Part shown: positions 10,539-23,700 of the stretch, in pieces | Position numbering within the stretch: the first letter of the stretch is position 1 | Layout: each line of letters opens with the position of its first letter | Source of the DNA: Rhypophila decipiens | Lineage: Eukaryota; Ascomycota; Sordariomycetes; Sordariales; Naviculisporaceae | Direction: 5' to 3' | Assembly (NCBI GenBank): GCA_033297075.1 | Contig: MU858140.1 | Location: 1 to 64,000, forward strand | Length of the DNA stretch: 64,000 nucleotides | Notes under the pieces: model-generated | Seen by the model: the letters and a program-made list of their open reading frames with translations, nothing else | Told to the model about the DNA's origin: nothing | Database searches by the model: none | Program-made: the position numbers and the translations under genes

Positions 10539-12731
10539 TCACTCCTCCCCCAGTTGCTGAGCCTCCGCTCCATCCTCCTCCCCTCCTTGTTGAGCCTCCG
10601 CTGCGTATTCCTCCCCTCGCTGCTGGCCCTCCGGTACGTATTCAGTGTTTGTAGGTTTCAGGTTTCCAGTTGCAGGATCCACGGCCACCTCCGCTTCTTT
10701 TCGATCAGGATTCTTGCCAACTGCAATAACGGAGGCTTTCTCTTTCCTGCCCAGTACAACAAGATCGAATGACGGGGGCAATATAGCATCCGCCCTAGTA
10801 GTAGAACTGCGTTAGCATGAACTCTTTTCTCCCGAGATGAATGGATACAGGTAACTCACTTTAAAAAGTCTTGCTTGAGCAGCCTCGCCTTGTCTCGTAA
10901 TGCTTGTTGGTCTCGTGGACGCTCAAATGGCAACTCACCACTCCGAATGGCTTTGTTGATATCGCTCCACTTGCACTGGTACGTGTGGACAGCCTGGATC
11001 AGGAGCCTGATGTCGGGTTTCACCCAAGGCGACCTCACCTGTGGCTCTCGAGCCTTCCGGGCTACAGCTGATCGCTCCTTGGCTAGTTGTGTGACAGCCT
11101 CCGTGTCAAGCTCTACAGAGTACTGTGGATGAACGGGGGCATTGCTGTTTGTCTCCATGGGAGAGGTCGCTTGTGCCTTACGTCTTGCCCGCTTTGGAGC
11201 TTTACCCGGAGCTGAAGGATCACGGGCCCGGCGTTTCCTGCCGCCAACCTGTGCAGCGGACTGTGCGTACATAGATCCATCCTCGACGTCTCCAAAGCTT
11301 GGTGGATAAGGAGCCGGGCCCCGAAAAGGGCTTCCTTGTTGGGCTGTGGCAATAATGTCCTGAGACGCGTCCATGTATGCCGAGCTATGACCGAAAGTCT
11401 CGGACTCTAACTGCGACAGTATCTGCTGTGATTCCACCCGCGATGCATCGTCTCGTGAAGTCCTTTCAATCGTGGCCTTCAAGCGTTCGAAGCTGTCCTG
11501 GGCGAAATTGTGGAGACTATGTCTGAATTTATCAAAAGGCCAGTCTTCTTCGAGGACCTCCCCGGCTTTCAGAACAGAGACAATTTCACGGACACGGTGG
11601 GTGTACGAATTCTTGTGAAAGTCGCCATTATCGACAGTGTCGAAATCGATGAAAGGGATTCTCCTAATCCCCATTTCATTCTGCTGGAAGTCCAGGTTGA
11701 GGTCTTCAAGCTTGGTGTTCTCGCAAAAGATGGATGCGACCGACTTAATCTTCACATCAACATCGGCGGATTCTAGGTCCTCATGACGAAGAGTGAAGAT
11801 CAGCCGCTGGGTCCTCATGCCTAAGACAATCTCGAGAATCTTGTCAAGGTGAACCTTGCAGTCGTTTTCTTCAAAAAACCCAAGTGGAAACCACTCATCA
11901 CACGCTTCCAAGAACGGCAACGCATTTTCTTCTGACACTGTCAAAACTTCTTCGAGAAAGGTGACAAAGTTCGTTGCACAGATTGCCCTGTAGGTCCGGA
12001 GTCCCTCGGGGGAGCTAGGGGTGGTCTCTATTAGGTCGAGGACGAAATCAGGATGGATAACAGAATCACGGCCGTGGTTTAGAAAGAATCTACGGTGGGC
12101 GTCCAGTGCCATCCTCAAGTCGGGCCTATGCTCGTCCCAACCTTCGAGCTCCTCGATCTCATCTCCGGAGAGCGTTAATGGGTCTCGGAGGGGAGACGGG
12201 TGGGCTGAGAGATGGGCAAAGAGATCCTTGGTAGCTTCCCAGAGACGTGATAGGCTCTGGGGCGCTTTCTTCTTCTTCCAGGACGGAATTCCATTCGGAT
12301 TAGAGGAGGCGACCGAAGGACCACGTGGGGGCGTGCTGATGCTCAATGGCGGAGCAACTTCGCCGGCCATCTCAGGTTGGGTGCTTCCATAATCTAAACG
12401 AGTCAATGGGGTCAGCTTGCTCACGCCAGAGAGCAGATATTGTGCACATACTAGAAGTATTTTGGGGTGAGGAAGGCCGTCCGCTCAGACTTGGCCCAAA
12501 GCTCTCCTGCCGATCAGGGTCCCGCCGCGTGCCTCGTTGGCCAATTTTCAGCCCAGTGGCTGGGGGAGGACTGGTTTCTTGACCATCCGTGAGACTTGGG
12601 TCAATATTTTCAAGCTGCTGGTGCTGTTCTTGCTGACGCGTAGTGCGCCGAGCTGGAGAGGACTCTGCCCTCATTTCCTCCACTCGACCCTTCGCTGACC
12701 GTCCTCGAGCTTTTTTAGTCCCGGGCGGCAT
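10539..12731 (-). CDS. Myb-like DNA-binding nuclear protein (telomere-binding-type candidate)
   Basis: 689 residues from exons 12731-12452, 12393-10860 and 10794-10539 (introns of 58 and 65 bases). The N-terminus is basic and low complexity (MPPGTKKARGRSAKGR). The middle, about residues 140-300, looks all-helical (for example LRTYRAICATNFVTFLEEVL and KILEIVLGMRTQRLIFTLR). It is followed by a nuclear-localisation-like stretch (GGRKRRAR, PKRARRK). A C-terminal Myb/SANT-like module WVKPDIRLLIQAVHTYQCKW...DINKAIRSG ends in DQQALRDKARLLKQDFLK, which is reminiscent of the telobox helix of telomere-repeat binders. The helical block plus C-terminal Myb order resembles TRF/Taz1 proteins, but I cannot prove a TRFH fold. 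Acidic/Gln-rich repeats (EGQQRGEEYAAEAQQGGEED) end the protein. Function beyond DNA binding is open. Confidence 0.7.
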
Positions 12732-14009
12732 TATGAGAGCTGACTGTATCTTGGGAATATTGGGAATAATGTATGTTCTGCTTTGAGTCGCCCATACAAC
12801 TCATGTGTCAAGTGATGCTGCTGCTGCTGATGGTCACGAAAGAAGGGTTAGGGTTGGCCTTTATTTTGATTTTTCACAATTGGGCAAGTGGATTTTGCTT
12901 GCCAAGGCGGGACACGGGAAGCAAAGCGGAGGGATAATCACGTGATATGGCGCGCATTATAGGGGTACGGAGGACCCACTCTGGTACCTGCCACTCACCT
13001 GGGCACGTCCACTGACCTGGCCGGGGTCCTCAACGCCACAGTCATTAATTTCTGGTTTATCGTTGAGTCGCTCCTGTCGTCGACAACTCTCTTTCATTGC
13101 ATCTGATCAATTTCTTTTCGGACGAGTTTTTGTACGTAACAATATTTCGGATCAAGACCCGAGATATCGAATACGGGCTGTATGTGGAGTATCGTTGGAA
13201 ATACATGTACCTAGGGCTCCGACTGCTGTCATGAAAGCTACATGTAGGCTCTGCAGATTCTGGACCCTCCCGTCGGTTCATACTGTACCGCATCTTACAG
13301 TTACATGTACAAAAGTGCACAACAGAGTTGATGCCAATTGGATGCATGTAGGGCGACAACGGACGTGGAAGAGTGAAGTCAGTCTTGCACGTGTTGAGTA
13401 ATTTTTCCCTTTTTTGTTTTTACTTCTTCGTAAGGCCTGAGGGGGCTCACTTAAAAGTCATCGTTGGGATACGTACTTTTGCATGTCGTGGTCATCGACC
13501 GCGTTCGAGGCTTCATTGGTCAAAGTATTGGCAACGTTTTGGCCCTGTCAGGGGGTGGAGAGCGTGGACAGCCGAGAGCCCCTCGCCAACATTCCCCAAC
13601 AGGGACTTTTAACGCGTGGCGGTGCAACGAACACCCTTTCTCGTGCGTCCCGTTTTACTGGGCATTCCAGAAAAGATCACATCCTGGGCCAGATCAACCC
13701 CTGAGCAGTACACCCGTGACAAGATTCAAACTGCGACTGGCCTTCTAACATTTCTTCACTTTCTTCTTGTACCATTTCCATCTGGTCTACGAGGTCATCT
13801 AGTCGCAACAACCCACATTCGCTTCTAACAATCATTGCATTTGGAAGTTTACCGCTATTCTAGCTTGCAGCAAGACGCAAGCGCCAGGTTCTACCTTGAC
13901 CTTATCCGTACGTGTCGCTCGAGCAATTGCACATTGCCGAACCCCTGGACTTCAGTCATCGCGACTATACGAAAGAGAAAGCACCCCATTTTTGAATCGG
14001 CCAGAAACA
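12732..14009. other. Divergent promoter region, Myb-like gene / GDT1
   Basis: 1.28 kb between two divergently transcribed genes. It includes a perfect ATCACGTGAT palindrome and C/T-rich leader sequence before GDT1. An in-frame ATG at 13896 could extend Gdt1 by 38 residues but would put extra sequence before its signal peptide. No gene seen. Confidence 0.5.
12937..12946. promoter_or_regulatory. ATCACGTGAT palindromic E-box
   Basis: A perfect 10-bp palindrome containing CACGTG, about 205 bp upstream of the Myb-like gene start. It matches the RTCACGTG core bound by Cbf1-type bHLH proteins in fungi. Use in vivo is inferred. Confidence 0.4.
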
Positions 14010-15664
14010 ATGAGGCTACGAACCCGAAGATCGCCTCTCCTTCTCCTGCTTATCCCATCACTCGCCGCTTCTGCTGTGCTTGCGGCCTCGATCGGAGACC
14101 GGCAATCCGAGAACGATGCTGTAGCCGCAGCAGATCTCCGAGAATCCGGACTTGATAGCTCAGCCACCACCAAGAAATATGGTACAAAGGATGCGCCGGT
14201 TGACGGGAAGGATGGGAAACCACATGCAGGCCCCTTCATTGACTATGAGGTCAAGGGTTCCAAAGACTTCCCAGCCCTGAAAGACCGTCCCGCAGACCCT
14301 ACCATCATGGACGGGAAGAAGATTCCTGAATCCAACGACGGGGTAATGGACGACAAAAATCGGCAGGCGCCAAAGGAGGGCACGACAGGGACTGGAGGGG
14401 GTGTTAGCGAGAAAGACAAGGAGCGCAAGTTGAAGGAAAGTACAACCGGTGAGAAAGTCGAGAACAGGCCGCCAACACCAAAAGAGGCTCCTCCATTACC
14501 CCATTCGGAGCAGGAGGTCATTCGAGAGGCCACCGGAAAATCCTCTGAAGATGTGTCAGGCTTTGAGGTGAGTGCATATTTCCCGCTGACGGGCAAGAGA
14601 TCTCCCGTTCTCGTGATGCCATACTGACTGTCTGAAACAGAAGCCATCAGACCTCCCCGATAGGACGCACGATGAGGCTCCTCCGATCCCGAACTCGGCC
14701 CACAAGGACCACCTCGATGTCAGTAATGGAGGAAAGTCGGGGGAAAATGCCGACCCGCTGGAGGACGATACTGAGGGCCTTATTCGGCCTTTCCACTCCT
14801 TCTGCCTCTCGCTTATGATGATCCTGTTCTCCGAGGTGGGTGACAAGACCTTCTTGGTTGCCGCCTTGATGGCCATGAAGCACGACAGGATGGTGGTTTT
14901 CACGGCGGCCTTTAGCGCTTTGATCACCATGACAGTTTTATCAGCAATTCTCGGGCACGCCGTGCCTACCCTGATTCCCAAGCGGATAACCAACTTCCTT
15001 GCGTCTGGATTGTTTCTTGTGTTTGGCGCACGCCTTCTGAGAGAGGGCCTCGCCATGAGTCCCGACGAGGGTGTCTCGGCCGAAATGCAGGAGGTGGAGG
15101 CGGAACTGGAAGAGAAGGAGAGCCTTGCTCGGAAGCAAGGCAGGAGGAGGTCCAGTGTCTCGCCTTATGCCCTGGAAATGGGCCTCGGCAATCGCAAGTC
15201 CCGCTCTAAATCTCGCTTCCCTACACCACCTCGCAGTCCTTCCAGCTCACCAGAGGGTAGAAGCCCGTCGCCTCGTCAAGGGGGGATTCGGGAATTTATC
15301 GCTGGCTTGAACAATTTGCTCTCCCTCCTGCTGAGCCCTGCCTGGGTCCAGACATTCGTCATGACATTCCTGGGAGAGTGGGGTGACCGCAGCCAGATCG
15401 CCACCATTGCCATGGCCGCGGGCCAGGACTACTGGTGGGTCACTCTTGGTGCGGTTCTAGGCCATGCCTGCTGCACTGGTGTTGCTGTTGTTGGTGGCAG
15501 GGCTATCGCAGGGAAGGTCAGCCTCAAAGTTGGTAAGCTAACAATCCGTCCATCACAAACTGCACTTCTTCAAGTCACTAACCCCGGTTCTAGTTACTGT
15601 TGGCGGCGCTCTCGCCTTTCTCCTGTTCGGCATCATCTATTTGGTGGAGGCACTCTACTCCTAA
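14010..15664 (+). CDS. gdt1: Gdt1-type Golgi Mn2+/Ca2+ transporter (UPF0016/TMEM165 family)
   Basis: Secretory-pathway cation transporter that supplies Mn2+ for glycosylation and helps Ca2+ homeostasis. Exons 14010-14567, 14641-15532 and 15594-15664 give 506 residues. The start at 14010 yields a clear signal peptide (MRLRTRRSPLLLLLIPSLAA...). A long hydrophilic region rich in Lys, Asp and Pro runs to about residue 235. The duplicated three-helix units each carry the family hallmark E-x-G-D-[KR]-[TS]: EVGDKT (E251) and EWGDRS (E431). They are separated by a charged loop with SRSKSRFPTPPRSPSSS-like phosphorylation-prone sequence. The last short exon encodes the final helix GGALAFLLFGIIYLVEALYS. 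It is longer than yeast Gdt1 (280 aa) mainly because of the N-terminal extension and loop. Confidence 0.92.
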
Positions 15665-16631
15665 GATTCGGGCAAGCCCTGTGTCAGTCAATGCTTTGTT
15701 GTTGAGCTTACACGGCTTGCTCCCTCTTAGATTCACCTTCTCTTCGTGACAGGGGTCTATTGACTGTGTCTATGTTTCACTTTGACTTTTTAATTTTGGT
15801 TTTTCGTCATCAAGACGTGGCATATTCTGTTATAATTCCGATATGTTATCGCATTTGGTCATGCCTTTTTTTTCTATTCTTCCCTTGGGCAGGCTGGGGA
15901 TAGGGTGCCGAGAAGAAAGGGAAAGGGGGACAAAAAAGGCTCAAGTTGCTCCTTTCCCTGACAGATATGTATTCAAGTTGTGTATCTTAACTATATTGGC
16001 GGGCATGGGGAGTGGAGAAATCAGGGTGCTTCGGTGTGTGCACATGCTCACCTGCTGGGGATCAGGTAGGCATGGAGTTGGAGTTTGGGTCAAGCGGCAG
16101 ACTTGTATTAATACTCTTGATAGATCATAACAAATGAGGCGCCCATCAGTGCCAGGAGCTTCCAACTCGGTTAATCATTTCAGAGTAAAGGCCGAAAGGA
16201 GAATATGTGACTGGTGTGAACTCCTCTTTGTTGACTTTTGTCGTCCAGCGAGCAGGGGATAGTGTGGATTAGGTAATCATGCCAGGGGCAGGCTGCAGCA
16301 GCGGCTGCAAGCGGCTGGGTCGCTCTACCGGCCCTACGTCACCACTAGAATCGCAGCGAACAGCGCAGGCGCAGGCGCATGTTTGGTGAAGCCCAATGAC
16401 GACATCTATCATCTGTTATCCATCTTCGCAGCAGGGCCACAGCTGCCATGCAGGCCCAAACGGCGGTTTATATTCACAATGGCTTGAACTCACGTTGTCT
16501 TTACTTGCCCACCGCTTCCTTCACATACACTTTTCAGCACTTGACATCTGTTCTCCCTACAGCCTGAGATAATTGTTTCTTGAACCCACGACAACGACAC
16601 CAACGACAACGACACCGAAACGACCGCCAAG
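15665..16631. other. Intergenic region between GDT1 and RRT8-like gene
   Basis: GDT1 3' end followed by the promoter and leader of the next gene. An ACGACAACGACACC-type tandem patch lies at about 16590-16620, just before the start codon. No gene seen. Confidence 0.5.
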
Positions 16632-17913
16632 ATGAGCTCGAGTGGTAATCGTATAGTTGAAACGGTGCAGGCAAAGGCCCACAAGGTCGCGTACGTTTCT
16701 CATTCGCTGGATGGTACTTTGGAACCATCTCTAACACGATAGCAATAGCTCGGAAGATCTAGGCCGGGCAAAGGCTCTCGTCAACGATGCGGCGCGAAGC
16801 GGTTCATACCTCTATCCCATCAAGGTGCGCAACTTATCGACTCTCATTCGCTGGTTGGGATAGCTCGCGGCTGTCGAAATGCGGCGTACTTCTGATACTA
16901 ATACCAAACTCTGAATAGGGCATGTTCTACTTCCTGACTCACAAGGCCCTGTGGAAGCCTCTTCTCTCACGGCTTGCCCCGACCGTGACGCTATCGGTGG
17001 GAGTAGTCACTGCCATGTTCTTCCTCACCTACCTGCCCCAGCTTGGCATCCTGGTCTTTGTCAACGGACCTTTGGCTGTTTTCACAACGGTCTTGCTTGT
17101 CTTGAGCGAAAGCTCGACCATCATTTCGATCCTCTCAAAGAACTTCCTGCTCCAGGACGCAATTCTGGACACGTTCGATGGTACCCTTCTGGATAGGAAT
17201 GCGACGGGGCTTCTGAAGGAAGGCAGGCAGGTGAAGTCCGGCACCGATCCTATCAACCGACTCGGGAAGGTCTTGAAGAACCCCTTCAAGCGCTTCAGTC
17301 TGGATTCCCTGGTCCGTTATGTCATGTACCTGCCACTGAATTTCATTCCTGTGGTGGGAACTGTGGCATTTGTTGTGCTCCAAGGTGAGATTCATGTTGA
17401 ACATATGGCGCTTCTGCTACCCATGGGAGAAATGTACTAACAATGAGATAGGGCGAGCTCGGGGAAATTCTATCCACGATCGCGTAAGTCTTTGGCAAAT
17501 ATTTATTGACAGTCAGACAGTCCGGAGCAGAGAGACTAATATATGAAATAGTATTTCCAGCTGAAGGGTTGGTCATCTGCGCAGAAGGAAAAGTGGCTTT
17601 CTGAGCACACGGGTCCCTACTCGGCGTATGTGTAACCAGTCCCTATCACCACAACTGGATCAAATGGACTAACCCGCCTTTCAGGTTTGGCACCATCGCC
17701 ACCTTGCTCGAGATGGTCCCTATCGCCTCGGTCTTCTTCTCCTTTACCAACACTGGTAAGTTTGTTTGACGGTATTCCAAGGCAATACGATGGGTTACTA
17801 ACATGATTGAAGTTGGTGCTGCTTTGTGGGCCGCCGATATTGAGGCCAAGGAGACGGAGATGACAACCAGTACCGCCCCAAACCTGCGCGAAGCAGCCAG
17901 CAAGGTCGACTGA
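16632..17913 (+). CDS. EI24-domain membrane protein, Rrt8 (outer spore wall) family
   Basis: 292-residue multi-pass membrane protein spread over seven exons: 16632-16690, 16749-16824, 16919-17384, 17452-17483, 17552-17625, 17685-17755 and 17813-17913. All six introns keep phase and have TAG or CAG acceptors; several have CTAAC branch points. Hydrophobic spans include TLSVGVVTAMFFLTYLPQLG, GPLAVFTTVLLVLSESSTII, YVMYLPLNFIPVVGTVAFVV and the segment across the exon 6/7 join (ATLLEMVPIASVFFSF ... VGAALWAAD). The motif LDTFDGTLLDRNATGLL and the RLGKVLKNPFKRFS region are like fungal proteins annotated as outer spore wall protein Rrt8/Lds, a lipid-droplet-associated group. Exact function in this fungus is unknown. 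Confidence 0.75.
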
Positions 17914-20753
17914 AAAGCCATCAATGCAAAATACTGAAATCATGAGATCGATCTTCAGATTTCCCTTGGTGGAGTTCATCTCGACAGCATCCTTTGACGT
18001 TCGCGACTGTGCTCGTTTTGGGAGGGCTTGTGGATGATGAGGGCACGGCATTTTTGACAGCACTGTATGTTGTGGAACAAGGCGCGGAGATTCACACGGT
18101 TTTTTTACTTTTTTTGTGGGAGGCTATTATCTCCTAGGTATCGTTTGTCAGCCCAGTGGTTTCCTTGGCCAGAATAGCCTACAAGCCGAGTTGCCAAAAC
18201 ATTGCATCCTTTGGCTTTCTCTGTGATCTGCATGACACCAAAGACAAGATTGCTTGCCTCTTTCAGTCCTCAGCTAGTTGTCGCGTTGTGGCTTGTTTGT
18301 GAGACTATCAAAATGATGAAATGTCTTGAGCTGGAGCAGAAGGATTACACACTGCTGTCTTTGGCTCCGATGAACTGTCTTGATCCAACCAACTTTTGGA
18401 CCATGAAAGTTCCCCCGTTTTTGGAAATGCTTCGGATTCGGTAATTAAGCCGAAACAGTCTTTGAGAGTGTCGCCCGAGAAGAGGAAGAGCACCATGATC
18501 TGATGGCTCTTTGAGGGGATTTCCAGCTGCTGTTGGCCCAATATTTGCCCACTTCCAAGTCACGTCAGCCCTTTGGTTGAAACATCCAGGTCCCAAATCT
18601 TCGATTCAGCACTTCCTCATGGCATGCCTGAACCACACCACACACCAATTATTTGACAGGAAACTCGATCGATGTCGTGGACCTGGCCGTGGAGGGATCA
18701 ACTGGGGCCCATAAGCAGTTCGGAGACGTGCCGGTGAGCGCATTGAGGAGGAGCAACCTGACACTGCACAAGCAGATGGAATGATACTACCCGTCACTTT
18801 ACTGCCATGAAACATTGTACAACACTTTGCCAGGAACAAGCAATCTATTCAATCGGCTAAGCGCATGCTGTGCTTGTGGTAGCCAACTTGCAGCTAGCTG
18901 TAAGGGCAACCGGCAGATGTTACAGCGTGGCCCACCGAGGGAGCCCTCGAAATTCAAGAGTTGAGCTGGGTGAAGGCTCATTCCCCAACATACTGTCATG
19001 TCAGCTGTCACTTGGGCTATCTGCTTCAAACCCCCAAGATGCTGCCTGCATTGCACACAAGTAACATGGTCAAACATTTGCAAGTTCGATTTTGGAACAC
19101 CGAGCAACCAAATTATCAAAACACGGGAGTAAGACCGTGCTTGGATGCAATGTCACCAGCGAAAACCAAGATGTGGGAAACATACACAGCATCGAGTCGC
19201 GTTGCCCTTCATGAGGAAGAGGGCAGATGAGCTCTGGTTAGCTCTGCTTGAAGAAAGGGTGATCTCGATACATCTGAGATTGGGCAGCCACCGGAGATCA
19301 AAACGGGCAGCGCGGAAGCAAGTAGGAGACCTGCAGCTGCCGTTTGTCAACGTGTGTGGATCGGGGTGAGTAGTAAGCAACGGGAACCGGCCGGAGGCGC
19401 TTTCGCCAGCAGACATGGATTGTCGATGACACTGATTATTGGCAGGGAAAACAAATATATAGAAAAATATGAAGGAGAAGTGGGCTGAAAGGGCAGAGGA
19501 CGGACAGCGCGCCCTTGTCTGCCGAGGAAGGAGGTCGGCAGCATACACGGCCTAGGTCATCGGATGCGGCGTTCCTTTACCTTCCTCCGCTCCACCTCCA
19601 GTCCCGTCTCGCTTCCCACTTGGCTTCTGGCCCGGATACACCTTCCCTTCCTCCGTCTTTCAAAACCAGGGCCTCAAAGCATCTCTCCGAGAATGTGGAC
19701 AAGGTCTCTCTGCACTCTGCAACACGCAAACGAATGTTTGCTGTAAATACAGGGAAGACGGCTCCTGAGGACAAGAGCGAATCCTTGTTTTCCAGGGACC
19801 GCTGTCCTCTTGTAGCTCGAGGCCGAGACCTAGGTCTTGCTTGCACAGTCTCGCAAATTAACTTGTTCTCGAGGGGAGCGGGCCTTTGGTGTGGCTCAAG
19901 CAAAAAGTCTTGCTACCAATGCTGGGAGTGATCGGACCGTCCCCAGCTCATAGCTCACTAATGACAGGAGGCAAGGATGTCAGGAAAGAGGTACCAACAT
20001 GAGCTCTCACCTTCACATGTCTCCATACCGGTATGTGGTATGGGGTCTCTCTAATTTGTCTGAGGCAAGATGGGCAAGAGCAAGGGTTGAAGGGACAGAG
20101 GGAGACACTTCCGTTCTGGGGAGAAGCAGCGTGGGCCACTTACACGCCTATTCCCGTCCGTCCAAGCCCCTGCTAGACCGTGGTCCTCGGACGACAGCAA
20201 GGTCTAGGTACACGGGTTGCAAACAAGTGTTTTGCCAGGGGTGGTCTCGAGAGACGGAAGATTATCGAAGCTTTTTCTCTTGTGCTGGCCTCTTTTTATA
20301 ACTCTCGTTCCCATGGTCGTCCCCGACAAAGTACCTCGCCCGCTCTCCTTTTTCCCTTCGTTGCGGCCGTCTCTCGTTTCTTTCTATTCCGGCTTGTCTC
20401 GCCCCATCACGGGAAAATAGAAAAAGATATTTTCCTCCTTCCCTTCCCGTCCTGCCTCTCTTTCTGAGCCCAGCTCAACCCCCAAGCGGCCCGGTCTGGA
20501 CGAGCCCCATCGTTCGAGACAGAGCTATTCCGTTCGTTTATAATTTGTCGTATCCTTACACCTTGCCCCCTATCCAGATCTCACTCAGACTCTGTGTCTG
20601 CAGTCTGGTACCTCGGCTGGCTCTCACTACATTCTTTTATATCTTCTTCTTCAAGAAGTCATCGTCACCATATCATCCGTCCCCTCGGCAACAACAGGTT
20701 CTGGCCGCTCTTGATCTGTCATCTGTTGGGAAACGACACGGGAGCTTTTCAGA
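17914..20753. other. Long intergenic region upstream of the mucin-like gene
   Basis: 2.8 kb with no supportable gene on either strand; the open frames are short and lack domains. The last 500 bases (about 20260-20753) are strongly pyrimidine-rich, as in fungal promoters and leaders, and probably hold the transcription start of the downstream gene. Confidence 0.5.
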
Positions 20754-23700
20754 ATGAGAGCTTCACTCGTCACCGCTGGCCTTCTGTCGGCCGTCGCCGT
20801 CTTGAACACTGTTCCTGGAGTGCTTGGGCAGCATCGAGAGGGCGTCTGGGCACAGGTACGGCGAGCCATTGGCGTACCGGACTGGGACTGGGGCAACGGG
20901 GGCAACTGGCAGAGAACCCACCACACCGGGCAGCACGGTGACGAGCCGGACCCTGAATCGATAATTTATAGCTATCCTCCATATGGATACCCTCCTCCGC
21001 CCGAAGAGACGTCCTCGTTTGACGACAGCTCGCTGGTCAGTACTGGTAAGACATTCCCCTACTTTTCATATTATTTGAATATGTGCTTACATTAATTTCA
21101 GTGTACATCACGGATATCTCGAGCGTCCTGCCGTTCAGCTCTTCTGAGGCTCCATCTTCGGGCCCCATATCCACAGCTCCCACCGAGCCGAGCTCAGTCA
21201 CAGCCGCTTCAGCTACAAGCAATGTTGGACCCATTTCTGGGGAGAGCACAACCAGCACGCCAAGTGCCTTCCCTTCGGCAAGCCTCACAACTGGACCACC
21301 AGGCATAACTTCATCGCCACCCACGTCTGCAAGCACTGTGATGTCCAATTCTTCGGCACTGTCACAGCCCAGCTCCTCACTTGGACCAGTCTCATCATTC
21401 TTACCAGTATCGGCCTCAAGTAGCTCGTCCATCTTGGCGAATACCAGCAGCGAATCCGAATCAGGAATCATCACTGCCTTGACTAGTTCGAGTCCACTCG
21501 TTAACACGACTAGCAGCTCTCTGGGCAGCTCCGTGACAGCATCCACAACAACCACTCACCCTTATTTTACCACTCCCACTCGTTTGACCACTGGTCCAGC
21601 GGGTCCAACTTCAGTGCCCTTTCCACTCTCCAACAGCACATCGCCAGCCAGTACGGCTAGCTCTGGCCCCAGTTCTGGACTAGGCAGCTCGGCTACCCAG
21701 AGCCCTTCAGGGAGCTCTGGTCTGCCGTCTACATCCAATGGGACTGTGGCGTCCACGGCAACATCAAATTCTCCCTTCAGTGGCACGTCTTCACTAGCCC
21801 CAGTATCTTTCTCAAGTAAATCTTCAACAGCCCCGTTCCCCGTCACAAATGGCACCGTGTCTCTGATGCCAACGGGGTCCGTAACATCTGGGCCGCCCCC
21901 CTCAGTGTCTCCATCGCTGTCCTCAGCTGTGTCCGCCTCGGCAAGTTTCTTGCCCACCAGTGTCAACAATAACACGTCGACGGCGCCAGTGGTTTTGCCC
22001 TCTTCCCCCAGCACGGCACCGACGGCTGGCTCTCAGTCAGCCATCACGGCTCTGACATCTGTTCCGTTTCCATTCACAAATCAATCCTCCGGCGTGGCCC
22101 CAACAGGTGCACCTACGGCACCTACGGGCACTTGCAGCACATGTGTGCCTACTTCGGCAATTGGTCTTTCCTCTGCTCCATTTCCGCTTTCCAACCACTC
22201 GTCAACGCCCGGACCGGGGCCAACTGGGAGCATCACACTGGGCACATCTGCTCCAGTCACAACCTCACCCACGACGGCACCGTATCCAGCAAGCAACTCT
22301 TCGGTTTCGGTAGGCCCAACCGGCGCAAGTGGAAGTGTCCTCCCTACAGGATCCTCTGGAACGTCTGCGCCTTTCTCAAGTTCCACATCAACGACTTCCA
22401 GATATAATCCTCCATTCCCCTTGACCAACGCAACTTCAAGTACAGGCCCAACGGGAACTGCAGCATCGCCCTCCAGTTCTCAGCTGGGGACCTCGCCACC
22501 GTCGCCTCCGGTTTCAGTCTCGGCCCCTTTCCCCATGAGTAATTCAAGCCTCACGGCAGGGCCGACGGGGCCAACCGGTCCTATCTCAAGTGGGACTGCA
22601 TCGCCCACCACCATCTCTCAAGGATCCAGCAGCCCGCTTCCCACTGGCGGATCGTCTGCTCCCTATCCATTCAGCAATTCGAGTGTTGCGACGGGACCCA
22701 CCGGAACAGGTTCTGCTCAGAGCTCTCCCATCAGTTCCACTGCGAGTGAGCTTCCAATTTCTACCAGTGCAATTTCGGCCCCATTCCCTCTCTCCAACGC
22801 AACTGCCACCTCAGGGCCAACTGGGACCTCGGCCCCTTATCCTCTCAGTAATGCGACGGCAAGGGGAGGGCCGACAGGAGGGCCAACCGGGACCTCACCA
22901 ATCACGAGTAGACCCTCGGCTCCGTATCCGCTGACGAACTCGAGCGCGCCCACAGCGCCATCCGGAACCGCTCCCGTCAGTATTTCTGGTGTTAGTGGTC
23001 TTAGCACTGGGACTGGGCCCTTGTCTTCTACCAGCGGACCCTCAGCTCCATATCCCTTCAGTAACTCGAGTGCGGTCCCAGGGCCAACTGGGACCTCACC
23101 TCCCAGCGTCTCCCCCCCAATAAGCTTGTCCACCGGCACTGGACTTCCCGTCTCTACCAGTGAGGTGTCAGCTCCTTATCCATTCAGGAACTCGAGTACA
23201 ACTGCAGGACCGACGGGAACTTCACCATACAGCACGGGCAGTATCGTTTCTCCTGGCGGAACCGGAAGCTCAACACCAACACCCTCAGCCCCATATCCCT
23301 TCACAAACACATCTTCAGCACTGCCAGCCAGTGGGACCGGTGTATCGAGCGGGCCGGTGACGCCGCACCCGAGCTCAGGAACATCCATTCCAACTCAACC
23401 CACAAACATCACGGCCGGCATAAACTCGACCGCGACAACTTCCGGACTCAGCACTGCACCGTCGTCGCTATCTGGTACGCAAGTAACAATGCCGACCGTT
23501 ACAGCCTCCAGCATAACTCCTCCATATCCGCTGTCAAACTCAACGACAGCCGGACCAATCTCAGGACAAAGCACAGGATTTCCTTCTTCACCTTCTGGCG
23601 GTGGCACCGGACTAACCAGCCCGAGTGGCCCCTCATCCACAGCTCACGGGTCCGCGCCTTATCCTCTGACCAACTCGACTGCATCCATTGGACCTACAGG

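Noticed and set aside
13896..14009. Upstream ATG as the Gdt1 start
   Set aside because: It would place 38 mostly polar residues before the signal peptide; the ATG at 14010 gives a canonical signal sequence.
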